A stretch of 7,903 bases of DNA, from positions 1-7,903 of the forward strand of contig JAUPMC010000012.1 in the NCBI GenBank assembly GCA_030836605.1, written 5' to 3'. This stretch comes from Thermoplasmatota archaeon. GTDB taxonomy: Archaea; Thermoplasmatota; Thermoplasmata; UBA10834. Below, piece by piece: positions 5,151 through 7,903 of this stretch (the first letter of the stretch is position 1; every line of letters begins with the position of its first letter). Below the pieces are notes generated by a model. It did not search any database and was not told the origin of the DNA. It saw only the letters and a list, made by a program, of their open reading frames with translations. Position numbers and translations under genes: made by a program.

Positions 5151-5160
5151 AGTTTATTAC
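5151..5160 (+). promoter_or_regulatory. TATA box of the tldD-tldE operon
   Basis: AGTTTATTAC, centred near 5156, the best archaeal-type TATA match in the gap between srp19 and tldD. Transcription should begin near 5182, leaving about 13 bases before ATG 5195, with a weak GAGG at 5189-5192 too close to the start to be an ideal ribosome binding site. Confidence 0.55.
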
Positions 5161-5194
5161 TGGACCGGCGCATTACCCCGCCCGGGACGAGGAC

Positions 5195-6610
5195 ATGATC
5201 GACGAGGACCTAGTCGAGGCAGTGCTGGATGTCGCGATGTCTCAGGGGAAGCCGCTCTTGGCCGAGGTCAGGGCGGAGACCATCGAGAGCAGGAACATCG
5301 CCGTCAAGTCGGGCGTCGTGAGCAGCATCGTCACGAGCAAGGACGCCGGCATGAACGTGAGGGTCGTCCTCCCGACGGGCATCGGTTTCGCCGGCTCCAA
5401 CGGGATGTCCAAGGCCATCGGCACGGAGCTCGCCAAGCGCGCGTACATGCTGGCGAGGAACGTGCGGCTCAAGCACCCGGTAGAGCTGTCCTCGGAGCCT
5501 CCCGTGAGGACCAGCTGGGAGGTGCGCCAGGACAGGCCGCTGGCGGATGTGACGATCGAGGAGCAGGCGGACTTCCTGAAGGGGGTCGACTCGGCGGTCG
5601 CCAAGTCGAAGGTCAAGGTCGAGGGCAGGTTCTTCGAGATCAAGACCGCGGAGGCGCACGGGCGCTTCGCGAACTCTGACGGTTCCCGCATATCGTCCCT
5701 GCTCCCGAGGGTCAGGATCGACTCGTCATTGGTGGTCACATCGAAGGGCGAGAGCGAGCAGTCGATGAGGGAGTTCGGGGGCACCGGGGGCTGGGAGCTC
5801 ACGGAGGGCTGGGACCTCGAGAAGGCGCTCGTGGACGAGGTGCGGATGCTCAAGACTATCATAGACAAGGGCAAGGCCGTGAAGCCGGGCAAGTACGACC
5901 TGGTCTGCGGCCCCGAGGTCGCGGGCATAGCGGCGCACGAGTCGTGCGGCCACCCGATGGAGGCGGACCGCATACTGGGCAGGGAGATGTCCCAGGCCGG
6001 CAAGTCGTTCGTGAAGCCGGAGATGATCAACTTCAGGATAGGTTCCGAGTACGCGACGGTCGTGGACGACCCGACCATACCCGGCTCATACGGATACTAC
6101 GCCTACGACCAGGAGGGCGTGAGGGCCAGGCCCAGGCACCTGTACAAGGAGGGCCTGATGCACGAGTTCCTCACGAACAGGGAGACGGCGGCCACGCTCG
6201 GCTGCCAGAGCAACGCCTCCTCCAGGTCGGAGACTTACCTCAAGGAGCCGATCGTGAGGATGGCGAACACGCATGTGGCCGCCGGGGATTTCGAGGACGA
6301 CGAGATATTCGGCTCCATCAAGGAGGGCGTCCTGATGCATTCCTTCACAGAGTGGAACATCGACGACAAGAGGTACAACCAGAAATACGTGTCAAGGGAG
6401 GCGTACTTCATCGAGGACGGGGAGCTGGGCCTGCCCGCGAAGAGGTGCGCGCTCGAGATAACGACCCCGGGGTTCTGGGGGGCCGTGGACGCGGTGTCCA
6501 AGACGGTGAAGCTGTACGCCGCGGAGTGCGGCAAGGGTGACCCGATGCAGAGCGCGGCGGTGTTCACAGGCGGCCCGATGATGAGGCTGAGGGGGGTGGC
6601 ACTCAAATGA
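5195..6610 (+). CDS. tldD: TldD metalloprotease, catalytic subunit of TldD/TldE
   Basis: Zinc protease subunit of the TldD/TldE complex. In Escherichia coli this pair matures microcin B17 and degrades the CcdA antitoxin; it cleaves unfolded or modified peptides threaded into a central chamber. The 471-residue length is normal. The zinc motif is H-E-S-C-G-H at 248-253 (H248, E249, H253) with E257 close by. The third protein ligand expected in TldD is a C-terminal cysteine, which C445 in A-A-E-C-G-K-G matches. The N-terminal domain (about 1-200) has the R-x-x-I-A-V-K-S-G-V-V-S-S-I pattern typical of the family, and the C-terminal G-G-P-M-M-R-L-R-G-V strand is present. There is no signal peptide, so it is cytosolic. 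ATG 5195 is preceded by a TATA box at 5151-5160. Its last codons overlap the tldE start by four bases (ATGA), implying translational coupling and matched production of the two subunits. Confidence 0.96.
   Translation: MIDEDLVEAVLDVAMSQGKPLLAEVRAETIESRNIAVKSGVVSSIVTSKDAGMNVRVVLPTGIGFAGSNGMSKAIGTELAKRAYMLARNVRLKHPVELSSEPPVRTSWEVRQDRPLADVTIEEQADFLKGVDSAVAKSKVKVEGRFFEIKTAEAHGRFANSDGSRISSLLPRVRIDSSLVVTSKGESEQSMREFGGTGGWELTEGWDLEKALVDEVRMLKTIIDKGKAVKPGKYDLVCGPEVAGIAAHESCGHPMEADRILGREMSQAGKSFVKPEMINFRIGSEYATVVDDPTIPGSYGYYAYDQEGVRARPRHLYKEGLMHEFLTNRETAATLGCQSNASSRSETYLKEPIVRMANTHVAAGDFEDDEIFGSIKEGVLMHSFTEWNIDDKRYNQKYVSREAYFIEDGELGLPAKRCALEITTPGFWGAVDAVSKTVKLYAAECGKGDPMQSAAVFTGGPMMRLRGVALK
6589..6599 (+). 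promoter_or_regulatory. Shine-Dalgarno of tldE inside the tldD 3' end
   Basis: GAGGGGGGTGG lies seven bases before ATG 6607 and is encoded within the last codons of tldD. It is the strongest purine-rich ribosome binding site in the window. An SD for an internal operon gene, against short or no leaders for first genes, is the usual archaeal contrast. Confidence 0.6.
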
Positions 6611-7903
6611 GCGGGCTCAAGGAGGCCGCCGAGGAGGTCCTGGAGCAGGCCAGGGACGCGGGCGCCGACGACGCTGTCGTCGAGGTCTTCGACCACAGGA
6701 CGAACCAGGTCAGGTACTCGAACAGCCGCATCGACGCGTCGAACTGGTGGAGCCTGACGCACGCCCACGTGTTCGTCGCGGTCGGCAAGAGGACGCTGGC
6801 CACCGACCTCCTGGACATGGGCACGGCCAAGGCCTCGGTCGAGGCGCTGGTCAAGGTCGCCAAGATGTCCCCTGAGAACTCGGAGTACACCGGCATCGCG
6901 TCCGGGAGGTTCAAGTACCGGCGCGGCAGGGCGGACCCGAGGGTGGTCGCCATGCGCTCACCGACCAAGCATGTCCACGACGCGATATCCGCGGCGACCC
7001 GGGAGGGCGCCATAGATGTCGGCGGCACGTTGTTCGTCCGGCACATGAGGTCGGGCATAGCCTCGTCAGGGGGCGCGCTGGCCGAGGACGAGGCCGCCGC
7101 GCTGGAGCTGTCGGTCAGGGCCTTCTCGCAGCCGGAGGCCTCCGGGCACGCGCTGTGCTGCACGCACAAGCTCTCGGGGCTGGACGCGCGCGCGACGGGC
7201 TCCCGGGCGGGCCAGATGGCGTTCCTCGCGAAGGACCCCGTCCAGGGGGATGTAGGGAAGACGGACATCATCCTCGAGCCGATGTTCCTTGGGGAGCTCA
7301 TCAACTCGACGACGCACATGCTGAGCGCGTTCTACGTCGAGGTGGGCATGTCCATGTTCGCTAAGAAGGTCGGAAAGAAGGTCGCGTCGGAGGAGATAAC
7401 CTTGGCCGACGACCCGACCGTCCCGTCCATGTCCCAGAGGGCGTTCGACCACGAGGGCGTGCCGACGAAGAGGACCGTGGCCATAGACAGGGGTGTCCTG
7501 AAGACGTACCTGCACGACACGTCCACCGCAAAGAGGTTCAAGACGAAGACGACGGGGAACGCGGGCCCGTTCGCGCCTCTCGGCATCGACCAGCCCGGCG
7601 TGCCGATACCGTTCCACCCGGTCGTCGAGCCGGGCGACTGGAGCGTCGAGGAGATGATAGCGGACACCAAGGACGGCCTGTACCTGAACAACACGTGGTA
7701 CACGAGGTTCCAGAGCTACTCCATGGGCGACTTCTCGACGATACCGCGGGACGCCATCCTGAAGGTCAAGGACGGACGGATCGTGGGCGCCGTGAAGAAC
7801 ATCAGGGTCAGCGAGAACATGCTCTCCCTCTGGAAGAGCATCGACGCGCTGTCGAAGAGCACCGAGGACGTCTACTGGTGGGACGAGGTCGCGCCACCGT
7901 CCA
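6607..7903 (+). CDS. tldE: TldE/PmbA, non-catalytic partner of TldD (3' end cut by window edge)
   Basis: Paralogue of TldD that forms the complex with it but does not carry the zinc site. 432 codons are visible from ATG 6607, and the frame is still open at base 7903. PmbA/TldE proteins of archaea are usually around this length, so probably only a few residues are missing. Family features: the N-terminal helix and A-D-D-A-V-V-E-V strand (residues 20-27), an R-x-x-Y-S-N-S-x-I-D segment, the T-D-I-I-L-E-P strand (219-225), and N-T-W-Y-T-R-F-Q at 362-369, a strong TldE signature. Where TldD has H-E-S-C-G-H this protein reads N-S-T-T-H-M (233-238), so the HExxxH residues are replaced, as expected for the inactive subunit. 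The start is set by the 4-base ATGA overlap with tldD and the strong SD at 6589-6599. The gene is transcribed with tldD. Confidence 0.93.
   Translation, partial: MSGLKEAAEEVLEQARDAGADDAVVEVFDHRTNQVRYSNSRIDASNWWSLTHAHVFVAVGKRTLATDLLDMGTAKASVEALVKVAKMSPENSEYTGIASGRFKYRRGRADPRVVAMRSPTKHVHDAISAATREGAIDVGGTLFVRHMRSGIASSGGALAEDEAAALELSVRAFSQPEASGHALCCTHKLSGLDARATGSRAGQMAFLAKDPVQGDVGKTDIILEPMFLGELINSTTHMLSAFYVEVGMSMFAKKVGKKVASEEITLADDPTVPSMSQRAFDHEGVPTKRTVAIDRGVLKTYLHDTSTAKRFKTKTTGNAGPFAPLGIDQPGVPIPFHPVVEPGDWSVEEMIADTKDGLYLNNTWYTRFQSYSMGDFSTIPRDAILKVKDGRIVGAVKNIRVSENMLSLWKSIDALSKSTEDVYWWDEVAPPS

Noticed and set aside
5242..6078. 278-codon minus-strand open frame within tldD
   Set aside because: Antisense shadow of tldD caused by GC-rich codons; no start context or domain.
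1..7903. CRISPR arrays, tRNA/rRNA genes, insertion sequences
   Set aside because: No regularly spaced repeats, cloverleaf-like segments, transposase motifs or terminal inverted repeats were found on reading either strand.

Overview
The window looks like core chromosome from a high-GC archaeon. Three genes point to Archaea: an SRP19 subunit, a DUF211 protein and an SbcD/Mre11-related phosphoesterase of the archaeal type. First genes of transcription units have TATA-like boxes about 25-30 bases upstream of starts with little or no leader. An FtsZ, a bifunctional NAD(P)HX repair enzyme, a DUF2148 ferredoxin-like protein and many-zinc-ribbon proteins would suit a euryarchaeon, perhaps of the Thermoplasmata side. 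That placement is inference from gene content and style, not from a marker phylogeny. Third codon positions are strongly G/C, which produces many long antisense open frames that are not genes.

Layout, left to right: the C-terminal part of ftsZ (+, enters from the left edge); a cysteine-rich protein with a RING/PHD-like finger followed by six zinc ribbons (-); a DUF2148 4Fe-4S protein (+), divergent from it; a metallophosphoesterase (-); bifunctional NAD(P)H-hydrate epimerase/dehydratase (-); a DUF211 protein (+), divergent; SRP19 (-), convergent with DUF211; then a tldD-tldE operon (+), with tldE running off the right edge only a little before its expected end. Orientation flips almost gene by gene, so most genes are probably their own transcription units. 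Only tldD-tldE, with its ATGA overlap, is clearly an operon.

The genes do not form one pathway. They cover cell division (FtsZ), metabolite repair of damaged NAD(P)H (Nnr), membrane protein targeting (SRP19), peptide or modified-peptide proteolysis (TldD/E) and probable nucleic-acid or phosphoester hydrolysis, plus two conserved families of unknown role (DUF2148, DUF211). I see no mobile element, CRISPR array, tRNA, rRNA or sign of recent transfer. There is no gene-free stretch over 300 bases.

The part least explained by known families is the zinc protein at 421-1410. It combines a very basic N-terminus, a C4HC3 (RING-CH/PHD-like) finger, a SHOCT-like helical segment and six zinc ribbons whose second knuckles alternate strictly between C-x-C and C-x2-C. 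Two smaller curiosities are an identical 9-base junction at both tightly convergent gene pairs, and promoter positions that argue for shorter starts in the Nnr and phosphoesterase genes.
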